From Bacillota bacterium (lineage in GTDB: Bacteria; Bacillota; UBA4882; UBA8346): a stretch of DNA of 64,000 nt. The notes beneath the pieces were generated by a model. That model was not told the origin of the DNA. It ran no database searches and saw only the letters and a program-made list of their open reading frames with translations. Below are positions 32,036 to 40,259 of the stretch, in pieces. Position numbers and translations under genes: made by a program. Where the stretch lies: NCBI GenBank assembly GCA_023429995.1, contig JAEZCE010000087.1, forward strand, positions 14,840 through 78,839, given 5' to 3'. Numbering within the stretch: the first letter of the stretch is position 1; each line of letters starts with the position of its first letter.

Positions 32036-33538
32036 TCACCTCTTAAACGGTGTGTATTTGGTGCTATTCGTGTAAAACTCTGGATTATTATTGTTATAAT
32101 GATTTTTCTTTTGTACTGGATAAGCAAACGATAAGGCCAGTGAATCAGCCCGGTTAGGAGAAGGTAATTCACGGGCTTTCATATCTTCTTTTGATTCCAG
32201 AGCAATCTTTCCGGCGTTTTTTCCTGTAGGAACAATAAAATATTCCACGCTGGTTAACTCATCGGCCAATTGCGGATCATCCGGAATTGATCCACCTTCT
32301 TTCAACCATTTTTTCATGAGGCCCCACATTTCGGCCCTTTTATTGAGATATCCCGGATCGGAGGAAGCCTCTCCAAAAGGTACGAGTACCCATTTACGGC
32401 CTACATTTTTCCCGAATGAATAAATGCCTGTCCCGTATCCAAAATCAATAAATACTGCGTCAGCGTGATATTCATCCTCAAAATTCATGATATACCCGGC
32501 AATCCTGCCATCATCATCATTTTTGGCATAAACCCCAAGCTTCTTAGACATTAGTCCTTGGCGTAACCAAATAACAATTTCATCTCCTCCGGTCCATGCC
32601 GGATCGCAGGTGATAATCGTTGCAGCAAAATTATATTGATCTGCTCTTAAGAACCGCCCTCTTGCGGCTGTTACAATATCTTCAGGTATAAATTGCATAT
32701 CTGATGCGTTTGGAAACTCTCCTTTCACGTGGACTTTGAAATAATCGCTGTCTTCTCCATAATCTTCAGCCCATTGCTTGATTATTTCCTTGTTGGTAAT
32801 CTTGACGGACCGGCTATCAATCTGTTTTCCTAACCATCTCTGCCTGAATTTCCTGAAACACTCCCGAAACCAACCAGTATTTCGAACAGGGTTACCAAAG
32901 GCCACCCAGATAATTTCGGTGTTCTGATCTGTCAAAGCACCGTTTATCATTTCGTGAATGATATCAGCAATGGCGCTGGCCTCATCACATAAAATGAGTA
33001 TCCGTTTGCCTTCATTGTGAAGACCGGCGAATGCATCCGGCCTGGTTGCATTCCAAGGAATTGCATCCATCCGCCAAGTCGCTTCATGTTGTGGATCAAC
33101 CGAATATAGCGCTGTGGCAGTATATTTAAACCAATGGCCGCATATACAAATCCTGTGCCATTTAGCAAGCTGTGCCCATACTTTAGTTTTCAACTGGGTT
33201 TGCGTTCCGGCAGTAATAACACCAATTGCATCTTCAAATGTTGACAAACCCCACAGGATAAGCCAACATATGAGCGCCGATTTTCCGATACCGTTCCCAC
33301 TGGCAACCGCTTTCCGGTAGACAAATGAAAAAGCTTCTTCAAATTTAACCCCTTTTTGAAGAAGCTCTCCCAGCTCTTTTAATATTTCAGTTTGCCATTC
33401 GTCGGGACCGTCGAACCGTTTTAATTCTCCCTGGCCCCATTCGAAAGCATATAGGACAAAACCATAAGGATCATGGGTAAAGGACTGTACATCATCGATT
33501 AACTCTTGTTCGGGGTCATTCGCTGTTTTCTTGTCCAC
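32036..33538 (-). CDS. terL: Terminase large subunit
   Basis: A 500-residue DNA-packaging motor. The Walker A loop is NGIGKSALICW near residue 80, Walker B is ILILCDEASAI near residue 180, and the C-terminal RNase H-like nuclease has acidic residues in ITCDPAWTGGDE and VFIDFGYGTGIY, with a late D in NRADSLALSFA. The length is normal. Its start overlaps the end of the small subunit gene, and the small coiled-coil protein follows. Confidence 0.92.
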   Translation of the reverse strand: MDKKTANDPEQELIDDVQSFTHDPYGFVLYAFEWGQGELKRFDGPDEWQTEILKELGELLQKGVKFEEAFSFVYRKAVASGNGIGKSALICWLILWGLSTFEDAIGVITAGTQTQLKTKVWAQLAKWHRICICGHWFKYTATALYSVDPQHEATWRMDAIPWNATRPDAFAGLHNEGKRILILCDEASAIADIIHEMINGALTDQNTEIIWVAFGNPVRNTGWFRECFRKFRQRWLGKQIDSRSVKITNKEIIKQWAEDYGEDSDYFKVHVKGEFPNASDMQFIPEDIVTAARGRFLRADQYNFAATIITCDPAWTGGDEIVIWLRQGLMSKKLGVYAKNDDDGRIAGYIMNFEDEYHADAVFIDFGYGTGIYSFGKNVGRKWVLVPFGEASSDPGYLNKRAEMWGLMKKWLKEGGSIPDDPQLADELTSVEYFIVPTGKNAGKIALESKEDMKARELPSPNRADSLALSFAYPVQKKNHYNNNNPEFYTNSTKYTPFKR

Positions 33539-34190
33539 GACGCAAGGCCCTCTCCCTAGCTTCTTTTACCCGCTCTGCAAGGCCAAGGCTTATATTGTTA
33601 TTAACCTTGATATCCATTTGCTTTTCCCTGTATTGCGGTTTTAGTGCTGGAAGCATTTTTAAGAGAATGGAATCCGAATACTTTCTGACATACCCCGATA
33701 TAGAACCGTCTTTAAAAACCGGCTCATCCCACCCTTCAACGGCTCGGCGGAATCCTTCGGCCTCCAACAAATCGCCCATTTGATCATGGGTTTTTTTAAA
33801 TCTATCGGCATATTCTTTGTCCTTCAACCATTCGTAATGTTTACCCCGATCAATACCCAGCATTTCAGCCGCTTTGCTCACCGAGAACTTTGATTTAACA
33901 TAGGCTAGGATAAAAACTTGCTTATCCCTCTCCTCAACTGCCTTTTGAAATGCAATAAATTTTGCCGCATATTCCTGGTCCCTCTCCATCCAATCATAAT
34001 GCGTTGACCGATCGATCCCTGCTTCATCAGCGGCCTGGGAAATGCTGCCGTTTGATCCCATGTCTATAAAAGCATTTAAAAACCTCTCCTGTGAATCTTT
34101 AACTTTTTTCGCAAGAGCGATATTCTTTTTGGATTCGGCGCCAGGATCTTTTTTTGCTTTTTTCGGGCGCCGATGATTTTTATAAGCCAT
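33516..34190 (-). CDS. terS: Terminase small subunit-like HTH protein
   Basis: A 224-residue protein starting at ATG 34190. A very basic N-terminus (YKNHRRPKKAKKD) is followed by two related helix-turn-helix units (GSISQAADEAGIDRSTHYDW and FSVSKAAEMLGIDRGKHYEW), each followed by a helix with KFIAFQKA or RFKKTHDQ. This double HTH is seen in Bacillota phage small terminases that recognise the pac or cos DNA. Its 3' end overlaps terL by 23 bases. Confidence 0.8.
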   Translation of the reverse strand: MAYKNHRRPKKAKKDPGAESKKNIALAKKVKDSQERFLNAFIDMGSNGSISQAADEAGIDRSTHYDWMERDQEYAAKFIAFQKAVEERDKQVFILAYVKSKFSVSKAAEMLGIDRGKHYEWLKDKEYADRFKKTHDQMGDLLEAEGFRRAVEGWDEPVFKDGSISGYVRKYSDSILLKMLPALKPQYREKQMDIKVNNNISLGLAERVKEARERALRRGQENSE

Positions 34191-34213
34191 ACTCACCACC
34201 ACACATTTTACAT

Positions 34214-34573
34214 CTATCTTCTATTTCGCCATTCTAACCATAAAATGATAATCGGAATAGACCACCAGCCAAGGAAACCGGCCCTATCATCGATATACCA
34301 ATCAGCGGAGATTTTCCGGCAATCATACCCAAATTGTATTATTCGGTCCGGGCAATTCTCATTAACCAATTCAAACATCGAATACAATTGGTTATTTATT
34401 AAAAACCAAAGTGCGTCATTCATGGGCATTTCGACTCGACAAGTATACAAAATTAACCGATGTCCATTATGCTTTAGCCATTTTATGACCGGCCTGGCTA
34501 ACCAACGCAATTTTCCTATCTCCGGCCACTGATTCCGGACGATCGTCCCGTCAAAATCAATTGCAATGACCAT
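34214..34573 (-). CDS. HAD-superfamily phosphatase-like protein
   Basis: A 119-residue protein from ATG 34573 behind GGGGTGAAAAG. The N-terminus IAIDFDGTIVRNQWPEIG is HAD motif I with both nucleophile aspartates, LILYTCR is motif II (threonine), and WYIDDRAGFLGW is motif IV. This small cap-less form resembles the phosphatase half of phage polynucleotide kinases and hydroxymethyl-pyrimidine-type hydrolases. A hydrophobic C-terminal tail (IPIIILWLEW) is unusual. The substrate is unknown; nucleotide or DNA 3'-phosphate repair is a guess. Confidence 0.75.
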   Translation of the reverse strand: MVIAIDFDGTIVRNQWPEIGKLRWLARPVIKWLKHNGHRLILYTCRVEMPMNDALWFLINNQLYSMFELVNENCPDRIIQFGYDCRKISADWYIDDRAGFLGWWSIPIIILWLEWRNRR

Positions 34574-34583
34574 CTTTTCACCC

Positions 34584-34613
34584 CAAAACAAAAACCCCGT
34601 CAAAGGCGGGGTT
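34584..34613 (-). terminator. Terminator between early/regulatory genes and packaging genes
   Basis: On the minus strand AACCCCG/CGGGGTT with loop CCTTTGA is followed by TTTTTGTTTT. It lies just upstream of the HAD gene start, so early transcription ends here and late genes start beyond it. This fits control by the ArpU-like regulator. Confidence 0.85.
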
Positions 34614-34690
34614 CTTCAATCGACATTTTTACGATTGGATTATATCACAGAAATTCATGCATAATACTGTAAGATTTTTGTAAGCCCGTT

Positions 34691-35272
34691 TTATATTACA
34701 AAACCAAGCTCTTTAGCGATCTCATATATCGTTTTTGTGATCCAATTGTAATATGTTTTCACACAGATATTTAATCGTCCTTGAATTTGCTGATCGGTTT
34801 CTTCCTGCTTGAAATACTTACTTTTTATCAGTTCAGCCCTCATCCGGCAATCGGAAATCGACGATTCCTCCAAACGTTCCAAAACCCGCTCTATAGCATT
34901 AATCCTGCGGACCATTTCTTTGTATTCGGTACCGGATAATATCTGCATCCGATATTTCCGGAGTTGTTCCGCTTTCTCCACTGTCGGATCGCTAAACGAT
35001 ACCTTGGAGGATTTAGCGTGCATATAACTTGGTTCATCGCCTTCCTGCCTTGGTTTTGCTTTCTGATTTCTAGGAGTCAAATAAATATTATCTCGCAGGA
35101 TAGTAGCTTCCGGGGAAGCCATATCTTCGATCTCCCGGATCTCCGCCTCAATTTCAGCTTTCATTGCCGGATATGTCTTTAAGTCCCATTCAATAACATG
35201 TTTATAAGCCCTTCTTTTTTGCATCGGCCATGGATTTACAACTTTCGGCTTTGGCATTGGCTCTTTTTTCAT
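34691..35272 (-). CDS. ArpU/RinA-type late transcription regulator
   Basis: A 193-residue protein whose start overlaps the upstream stop. The C-terminal 70 residues (RMRAELIKSKYFKQEETDQQ, then IQGRLNICVKTYYNWITKTI) form a sigma-region-4-like helix-turn-helix followed by a final helix ending in AKELGFV. This is the pattern of the ArpU/RinA/LtrC late regulators of Bacillota phages. Its position as last gene before the terminator and packaging genes supports a role in switching on late transcription. Confidence 0.72.
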   Translation of the reverse strand: MKKEPMPKPKVVNPWPMQKRRAYKHVIEWDLKTYPAMKAEIEAEIREIEDMASPEATILRDNIYLTPRNQKAKPRQEGDEPSYMHAKSSKVSFSDPTVEKAEQLRKYRMQILSGTEYKEMVRRINAIERVLERLEESSISDCRMRAELIKSKYFKQEETDQQIQGRLNICVKTYYNWITKTIYEIAKELGFVI

Positions 35273-35892
35273 TCATCCATCACCTCAACATCTCTGATAC
35301 GTTTCTTATTTCCGTAAGTCCCAATCTTCAGTCCATCGATCGCTTTATCAAAAATGTCCTGCGTTAAACCAATATACCGGGCCGTGACATCCTCGGAGGA
35401 ATGCCCAAACCATTGCTTGAGGAATGCCAGGGCGAATACCGGGCCTTTGGCGTTACTGCGACGGTACCGATCATAAAGCCAGTACCCGAAAGTTTTCCTC
35501 ATGGAATGTGTTCCGATTGCATCCTTGATTCCAGCCTTTCTTGCAGCATCCTTGATAATCTGGTACACCCTGGTCGTTGTTAACGGCTGGTTCTTTCCTT
35601 CCCGGCTTTTAATGATTGGCTCATAGTCGTGTTTTCCCTTAATGTATTCATTGACTGCCGCTTTCAACTTTGGATGAATCTTAATCCGTTTCAATTCTCC
35701 GGTTTTTTGTTCCCTGATTTCAATATGGGAGCGCCCACGAAAATCTTTGACGTAGAGCCGGAGAATATCCCCACAGCGCAAACCGGCATAAATTCCAATC
35801 AGCCAGATGATATAATCTCTTGGATGCTGCATGAGGATTACTTCAATTGCATCGATTTTTTCCGGCTCCCGGATCGGCTGGACGTAGTTCAT
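35269..35892 (-). CDS. Short tyrosine recombinase (second integrase-like gene)
   Basis: A 207-residue protein consisting only of the catalytic domain of the tyrosine recombinase family. The active-site residues are visible: R in GIYAGLRCGDILRL, K in REQKTGELK, H-x-x-R in GTHSMRKTFGYW, H in WFGHSSEDV and Y in TARYIGL. It lacks the N-terminal core-binding domain of the integrase at 47850. In Bacillota phages such genes often sit before the terminase. They may resolve multimers or regulate other genes. Overlaps both neighbours by 4 bases. Confidence 0.85.
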   Translation of the reverse strand: MNYVQPIREPEKIDAIEVILMQHPRDYIIWLIGIYAGLRCGDILRLYVKDFRGRSHIEIREQKTGELKRIKIHPKLKAAVNEYIKGKHDYEPIIKSREGKNQPLTTTRVYQIIKDAARKAGIKDAIGTHSMRKTFGYWLYDRYRRSNAKGPVFALAFLKQWFGHSSEDVTARYIGLTQDIFDKAIDGLKIGTYGNKKRIRDVEVMDE

Positions 35893-36224
35893 AGGCCAAC
35901 CTCTTTCGACATTTTATATCTTTTGTCAAAGGCTTTTTGATACTCATCCCAAAGTTTTCGGGACTTATCCCACGCCGTAAACCATCGTTCCCTGAGCTTG
36001 GCATACTTACAAAATGATTCAACATCATCTAAATTATTGACTTTTTCCATCTCTTTGCTTATTTCGTCTACTTTTGATTCGGCTTTTTCCCATTTAACTT
36101 TTTTCTCAGCCAATTCAATGTCTTGCCGTTTGAGGTGTATAAATAATCCTTGGTCAAATATAACGGCTAGAATCGCTTCCTTGGAGTAATCGGCCAAGTT
36201 AAATCCTTCTTTTGGTTTTCTCAC
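35889..36224 (-). CDS. Hypothetical coiled-coil phage protein
   Basis: A 111-residue, highly charged helical protein starting at GTG 36224, upstream of which AGGAG lies at 13 bases. It contains heptads (ELAEKKVKWEKAESKVDEISKE is at about residues 38-59) and aromatic-rich helices (RERWFTAWDKSRKLWDEYQ). No family recognised. It is coupled to the short recombinase by a 4-base overlap. Confidence 0.55.
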   Translation of the reverse strand: MRKPKEGFNLADYSKEAILAVIFDQGLFIHLKRQDIELAEKKVKWEKAESKVDEISKEMEKVNNLDDVESFCKYAKLRERWFTAWDKSRKLWDEYQKAFDKRYKMSKEVGL

Positions 36225-36242
36225 GTTCGGGATCAGCTCCTC

Positions 36243-36353
36243 TCATACATCAAGCTGGATAAAAACACTTTCGGGGAATCCATTTGTAATGAAAACAGTG
36301 TACTTGCCAATCTCGACCGGCGAATACGTAAACTGGTTATACCGAATTGTCAT
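36243..36353 (-). CDS. Very small protein, 36 residues
   Basis: ATG at 36353 lies inside the end of the upstream small gene and follows AAGGCGGAACC. The product MTIRYNQFTYSPVEIGKYTV continues to a stop at 36243. It is beta-like and uncharged. Overlap with the upstream gene and the ribosome binding site support translation. No family recognised. Confidence 0.45.
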   Translation of the reverse strand: MTIRYNQFTYSPVEIGKYTVFITNGFPESVFIQLDV

Positions 36354-36492
36354 GGTTCCGCCTTCTTTCCTGTTCCCTCAAAACATACTCCCTGAAATTT
36401 CGTTTCTTGCGTTCACGTCGCTGATCGTGCTTTTTCATGATGTTATCGTAAAGGCTATCGCGGACAATCCGTTGGGTTACTGCTTTGGGCAT
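36337..36492 (-). CDS. Small basic protein, 51 residues
   Basis: ATG at 36492 follows GGAGAAAAGGAACA. The product (MPKAVTQRIVRDSLYDNIMK, then KKHDQRRERKKRNFREYVLR) is strongly basic and helical, fitting a nucleic-acid-binding peptide. It overlaps the next small gene by 17 bases. No family recognised. Confidence 0.5.
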   Translation of the reverse strand: MPKAVTQRIVRDSLYDNIMKKHDQRRERKKRNFREYVLREQERRRNHDNSV

Positions 36493-36508
36493 TGTTCCTT
36501 TTCTCCTT

Positions 36509-36991
36509 TCATTCCCTAACGTCGATTGGCATCAATATCGCCATTAATTCTTGACCCTCATCCTTAACCATTATTGCTTTTGCTGGTCCTTCGCCATAAA
36601 ATTCATAGCGCCGAAGTTCGTCCTCCTTGCCCACCAGTAAATTGAGGAATACTGTATCCACATAAATCTTTTGACCATCCCTCGTTTCAAAAAGGCGGGC
36701 ATACCCGTAATCTGAATTATTTTCAATGAACCATTTAGTAACAATCAATTTTTTATCTGCTTTTTCCAAGGTTCGATCGATTGTTGCTTGGATGTTAGGG
36801 CCTTTCGTTTTGAACCGTATATCTCCGCTTTCCGTAAAACTTTCGCCATCATTAGGGATTCTTGGAACATCAGCAATATGGATTAAGCAATAAGCGTCAC
36901 CTACCCATAGTTTTCCTTGGACCCTAGCAATAATAATCGATTTATACCGCCATGTTTTAGTGACGTGTTTCTTAATAGCCGAATCGTTCAT
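36509..36991 (-). CDS. Hypothetical early phage protein
   Basis: A 160-residue protein from ATG 36991 behind GGAGGTAGTAAGA; the longer frame to 37048 is unsupported. Mixed alpha/beta with KTWRYKSIIIARVQGKLWVG, FKTKGPNIQATIDRTLE and KIYVDTVFLNLLVGKE. No membrane segment or cysteines clusters. Function unknown; belongs to the early operon. Confidence 0.55.
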   Translation of the reverse strand: MNDSAIKKHVTKTWRYKSIIIARVQGKLWVGDAYCLIHIADVPRIPNDGESFTESGDIRFKTKGPNIQATIDRTLEKADKKLIVTKWFIENNSDYGYARLFETRDGQKIYVDTVFLNLLVGKEDELRRYEFYGEGPAKAIMVKDEGQELMAILMPIDVRE

Positions 36992-37004
36992 TCTTACTAC
37001 CTCC

Positions 37005-37280
37005 TTACCACCCTGCAAATTCTGGCATATGTTTAAATTCTTCTTCATCCATTAGGTCGCATTTTATTTCCCAATTACCATATATCAGCAAATCACCGGC
37101 ATTCATGCAATTCAAACTCTTATAAAATTCCTCCTCATTGATAGCAACCGATTCCTCCACTTCATCATCTTCAAATAACTCAGTTATTTCACCATATAAC
37201 AAAGTGAACCCGTTTTCATCAACCGTGTATCCATGACCCATTTCCTTATGTGAAATGGTCCAAACCTTTATTTTACTCAC
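37005..37280 (-). CDS. Hypothetical acidic protein, 91 residues
   Basis: GTG at 37280 is chosen because GGAGG lies 8 bases ahead. The protein is strongly acidic (ITELFEDDEVEESVAINEEE), which is common in small phage proteins that mimic DNA or bind host factors. There is no recognisable domain, so any inhibitor role would be guesswork. Confidence 0.5.
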   Translation of the reverse strand: MSKIKVWTISHKEMGHGYTVDENGFTLLYGEITELFEDDEVEESVAINEEEFYKSLNCMNAGDLLIYGNWEIKCDLMDEEEFKHMPEFAGW

Positions 37281-37298
37281 TCCTAACACCTCCACTAA

Positions 37299-37490
37299 TC
37301 AAATCTTCTGGGCGATATCTATAAAGCATTGATATAAATCGTTTGCATCGGGCTTGTCCATCTGAATCATTGACTTATGTCCAGACTGCTTGTCAATCTG
37401 GATCATTATAACCGGCTGGCCGATAGCCTCCAACTGAGTACAAGCACATCTTAAGGCGAGCTCAAGTTTAGTAATGGTTGTTTCTGGCAT
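37299..37490 (-). CDS. Small hypothetical protein, 63 residues
   Basis: ATG at 37490 follows AGGAGGTAACTGTGTACC. Contains LELALRCACTQLEAIGQPVI and MIQIDKQSGHKSMIQM. A compact alpha/beta protein of unknown function in the early operon. Confidence 0.5.
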   Translation of the reverse strand: MPETTITKLELALRCACTQLEAIGQPVIMIQIDKQSGHKSMIQMDKPDANDLYQCFIDIAQKI

Positions 37491-37499
37491 GGTACACAG

Positions 37500-37748
37500 T
37501 TACCTCCTCTTTATTTTTTTTACCGTTTCCTGCAAAGCACATTGAGTACACAACTTCGTTATTGATTCAAACCCTTCCGGTACCGGCCTTTCCCAGCAAG
37601 CTTGTCCGCAAGTTGGACAGTCAACCTCTTTCCAATCGTCATGGCCATGAGGTACATTTTTAACCAACGGCATACACAGGATGCGGTCGCCATCGGGCGG
37701 ACCCTGGCGAATTTCTTTTTTTGATAAGTCGATAGTGATTTCGTTCAT
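37500..37748 (-). CDS. Small zinc-ribbon-like protein, 82 residues
   Basis: ATG at 37748 follows GAAGGTTGAAC. Two CxxC pairs (CPTCGQACWERP and CTQCALQETVKK) form a probable zinc site. The N-terminal part contains ITIDLSKKEIRQGPPDGDRI. Unknown role; might bind nucleic acid. Confidence 0.55.
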   Translation of the reverse strand: MNEITIDLSKKEIRQGPPDGDRILCMPLVKNVPHGHDDWKEVDCPTCGQACWERPVPEGFESITKLCTQCALQETVKKIKRR

Positions 37749-37771
37749 GAGTTCAACCTTCTTTCGTTTAT

Positions 37772-37909
37772 TTACCAAATTCCATATACTAGCCTTTTTA
37801 CTGTTTCTTCTGCAATTGATTTATAAACTTCGTCTGTATTAATAAGCTTTTCAACCTTATCAAGATACTCTCTAACTTCTGTAATCCCTTGGCTCAATTT
37901 GCGCAACAT
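37772..37909 (-). CDS. Small hypothetical protein, 45 residues
   Basis: ATG at 37909 lies inside the 3' end of the upstream gene and follows GGAAGGCGTGG. The product is a charged helix with heptad character (VREYLDKVEKLINTDEVYKS) ending YGIW. Without it the region 37780-37870 would be empty in a tightly packed operon. Function unknown. Confidence 0.45.
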   Translation of the reverse strand: MLRKLSQGITEVREYLDKVEKLINTDEVYKSIAEETVKRLVYGIW

Positions 37910-38192
37910 CCACGCCTTCCACTACTTCAACCGATGTTTGGTTCACGATAACCGAAGCATGGGGATGGTAATACTTATAAAGGATATCAACTAATGGCTT
38001 TGCAGCATTTTTCAATTCGGCCGGCGTTGGATGAAACATGTCTATTTCTCCTTTTGCAACCTTACCGATGAGATTCTTTAATAAATGGTCCGTCGCCAAG
38101 CATTCGCCATTTTCATTTATCCATAAAACTTCTTCAACCAAACATTTTCTATTATCATTGAATTTACATTGCGTTTTGTCACATTTAATCAT
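37872..38192 (-). CDS. Hypothetical protein with N-terminal cysteine cluster
   Basis: A 106-residue protein. MIKCDKTQCKFNDNRKCLVE with a further C in ENGECLATDH suggests a small metal site (C-x4-C-x7-C-x13-C). The middle contains KVAKGEIDMFHPTPAELKNA and a hydrophobic strand HASVIVNQTSVEVV. The start region has only a weak ribosome binding site. Function unknown. Confidence 0.5.
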   Translation of the reverse strand: MIKCDKTQCKFNDNRKCLVEEVLWINENGECLATDHLLKNLIGKVAKGEIDMFHPTPAELKNAAKPLVDILYKYYHPHASVIVNQTSVEVVEGVDVAQIEPRDYRS

Positions 38193-38197
38193 TTTGT

Positions 38198-38392
38198 TTA
38201 TAACAGCCTCCGTAATTCAGCAATATACTGCTCTGATAAATCCAAAAGAGATCCCTTTACGTCCTCACTATAACTGCCTTGATTAATCCAGTTATACAGT
38301 TGATTTGCTACGAAAACCAAATTACTTGCCGGTTTAAGGCAGACTTCTTTCTCATCCTTAGATAGCTCAATCATCTTCTTGCCTTCGCTCAT
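38198..38392 (-). CDS. Small helical hypothetical protein, 64 residues
   Basis: Starts at ATG 38392, overlapping the upstream stop by 4 bases. Contains KMIELSKDEKEVCLKPASNL and a helix SLLDLSEQYIAELRRLL. Coupled to the neighbouring small gene. Function unknown. Confidence 0.5.
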   Translation of the reverse strand: MSEGKKMIELSKDEKEVCLKPASNLVFVANQLYNWINQGSYSEDVKGSLLDLSEQYIAELRRLL

Positions 38393-38712
38393 TTGTTATC
38401 CTCCTCAGGAATAGCATTAGGATCAATACCATTCATTCGAAAAAACATATCATCCAACGGCATTCCGGCCGCTTCTTCGTGAAGTTCCCGGTTGGTCTTG
38501 GGGAAGTCGTTTTTATATTCCGTATCCTCCAACCGTGCAGCTCCGCAAGTGTACATAAAATTTGCCGTGTTACCATGACGATCTTCAACCCTTACTGAAT
38601 CCCGGCGTACTTCGATGACTCGGACCAAATCACCTAATTGTGCGAATCCAGGAGCCCCTTCGCCAACGATTTTGAGGATGTCCCCTTTGGATACCTTTGT
38701 GTAATCAATCAT
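38389..38712 (-). CDS. Hypothetical protein with SH3-like beta barrel features
   Basis: A 107-residue protein. Its first 60 residues (VSKGDILKIVGEGAPGFAQL, then GDLVRVIEVRRDSVRVED) look like a small beta barrel of the KOW/SH3 type. The tail is helical and acidic. It overlaps both neighbours. Function unknown. Confidence 0.5.
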   Translation of the reverse strand: MIDYTKVSKGDILKIVGEGAPGFAQLGDLVRVIEVRRDSVRVEDRHGNTANFMYTCGAARLEDTEYKNDFPKTNRELHEEAAGMPLDDMFFRMNGIDPNAIPEEDNK

Positions 38713-38948
38713 TAATCCATTCCTCCATCCCGTTTTCTGGCTTCTTTAATCAATCCATCATAGCTGGTCAATAATTGTTCCAATTTTTCAGCATCCTCTT
38801 TTGATTTACAGGCAATATAATCTTTTGGTTCGGGGTTGCTACTGGTCAAACTAATACCCCATTCAGTTCCTTCCAGAGAACGAGTCTCAATCAAAAGATG
38901 AGTAAGACATTCAAAATCAATTCCGTCCTTACGCCCGTATATAAACAT
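38712..38948 (-). CDS. Hypothetical early phage protein, 78 residues
   Basis: ATG at 38948 lies 9 bases after AAGGAGAG. Contains IYGRKDGIDFECLTHLLIET and KEDAEKLEQLLTSYDGLIKE. Mixed alpha/beta, acidic, no recognised family. Last of a run of overlapping small genes. Confidence 0.5.
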   Translation of the reverse strand: MFIYGRKDGIDFECLTHLLIETRSLEGTEWGISLTSSNPEPKDYIACKSKEDAEKLEQLLTSYDGLIKEARKRDGGMD

Positions 38949-39298
38949 AATCCATTTCTCTCCTTCCACCCAGACTTTTAAAATGTTTCACGCTTCCAGA
39001 ATCCACAATCAACCTTCCCAAGCCCATTTCCCAACTCACTACTTTATGGAAATATCTGTAAATTGTAGGCTTTTGTCGGACGTGTCGGATTTTTTGCATT
39101 AAAATTTTTGAAACGCCCTTCCCCACTCAATTTCAAGCTGTAGGAAAATGTGGGGTTATCTATATCTTCAATTGTCTTAAACTCAACCGATCACGCAAAC
39201 GCTATATTTGATAATAGTTTGTACATGGTGTGATCTATGAGTTTAATGTAGTGCGTTATATAGATAATTAATAAAACACTAAAAACGTTGTCACATAA

Positions 39299-40249
39299 CT
39301 ATGTTGCGCTTACTGGTTGATCTTTATTGTTTGCATGAAGTTTTTTGCATGGACAAGTTATAATTTGCATTCGTTCAATTCCATTCTTCGGATCTGGCCT
39401 TAACTCCGGCCACCATCCTTTCCCTCCACACTTACAATCCGGTCCTCCTGGGTATTCATTTGGGTCTATGTCTCCGTATGTATCCTCAATCTCTTTTTCT
39501 GCCTTCACTCTAGCCATTAAAAGAGTGTTTATCTGGGATCTGAATATCCCAATTGTGTATCCGTTTTTCGTAACAAACTCATCCTCACTGGCGAAAAAGT
39601 CAATCAGCAGTTGAGATAACCTCTGGTCCTTATATACTTGCAGCAGATCATGAATGAGCTTGCTGTCTTTCCCCCAGTTAATAACCGGCTCCTCGTTATT
39701 GCATTTCGCTTTGAATAACTCTTTATATTGTTTTAGCAACGTCGTAACCGGAGAGGGTGAGGGCGGGTTGGTGGATACACCAACACTATCTTTTTTATTT
39801 CTAGACTTACTTAAGGCTAAAGTAGATCTTTTAAGATCTTTAGATCTATTAAGATCAAGATCTAATGGTGTAAGATTGTGTGAAGGATTGCGTGTAAGAT
39901 TGTGTGAAGGATTGTATGTAATACTGTGTGCATTTTTTGTACTACAAATCTCTTCCGAGTAATCATAAAACCAATTAATGGAATACATTGCAGACTGATT
40001 TCCCTTTCGTTCTTTGAAGGTAATCCTCCCTTTCTGTGATAGTTCATTTCGAGCGTTATAAATTGTACGTCGTTCCAATCCGGTTTTAACGCATAACACC
40101 GATACGGCCACAGTAAACTCCGGCAACCATCCTGTTTTGTTGCATATGTGCATTAAAGCATGCCATACCGCAATGGAGGATACAGCTATAGAGTTTGTTT
40201 CGAGCCAATCATAGAAGGCGTTTACTTCCTGGGTGTAATTCACTGTCAT
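39299..40249 (-). CDS. Replication initiation-type protein with N-terminal winged helix
   Basis: A 316-residue protein. Residues 1-105 form a winged-helix domain (VWHALMHICNKTGWLPEFTV and GLERRTIYNARNELSQKGRI) as in phage replisome organiser proteins. The middle holds two repeats of the octapeptide N-P-S-H-N-L-T-R/P encoded by the 24-base tandem repeats, then a DnaD-like or linker helical region (residues about 170-260), and a C-terminal cysteine set (CKCGGKGWW and CPCKK) for zinc. The internal repeats could be the phage origin, as in lambda O. No helicase loader gene is recognised nearby. Confidence 0.72.
   Translation of the reverse strand: MTVNYTQEVNAFYDWLETNSIAVSSIAVWHALMHICNKTGWLPEFTVAVSVLCVKTGLERRTIYNARNELSQKGRITFKERKGNQSAMYSINWFYDYSEEICSTKNAHSITYNPSHNLTRNPSHNLTPLDLDLNRSKDLKRSTLALSKSRNKKDSVGVSTNPPSPSPVTTLLKQYKELFKAKCNNEEPVINWGKDSKLIHDLLQVYKDQRLSQLLIDFFASEDEFVTKNGYTIGIFRSQINTLLMARVKAEKEIEDTYGDIDPNEYPGGPDCKCGGKGWWPELRPDPKNGIERMQIITCPCKKLHANNKDQPVSAT
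39825..39931. repeat. Iteron-like tandem repeats, putative phage replication origin
   Basis: Two identical 23-base units at 39868-39890 and 39892-39914, with one spacer base each (24-base period), are followed by a degenerate third unit to about 39931. Directly beside them (39825-39865) the hexamer AGATCT or near copies occur four times. Both lie inside the replication protein gene, the classic location of a lambdoid origin. Confidence 0.6.
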
Positions 40250-40259
40250 AACCCCCGAT

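Noticed and set aside
38929..39126. Leftward frame of 65 codons upstream of the gene at 38948
   Set aside because: GTG start without a good site and a composition unlike its neighbours; it may be leader sequence. Not excluded, but not supported.
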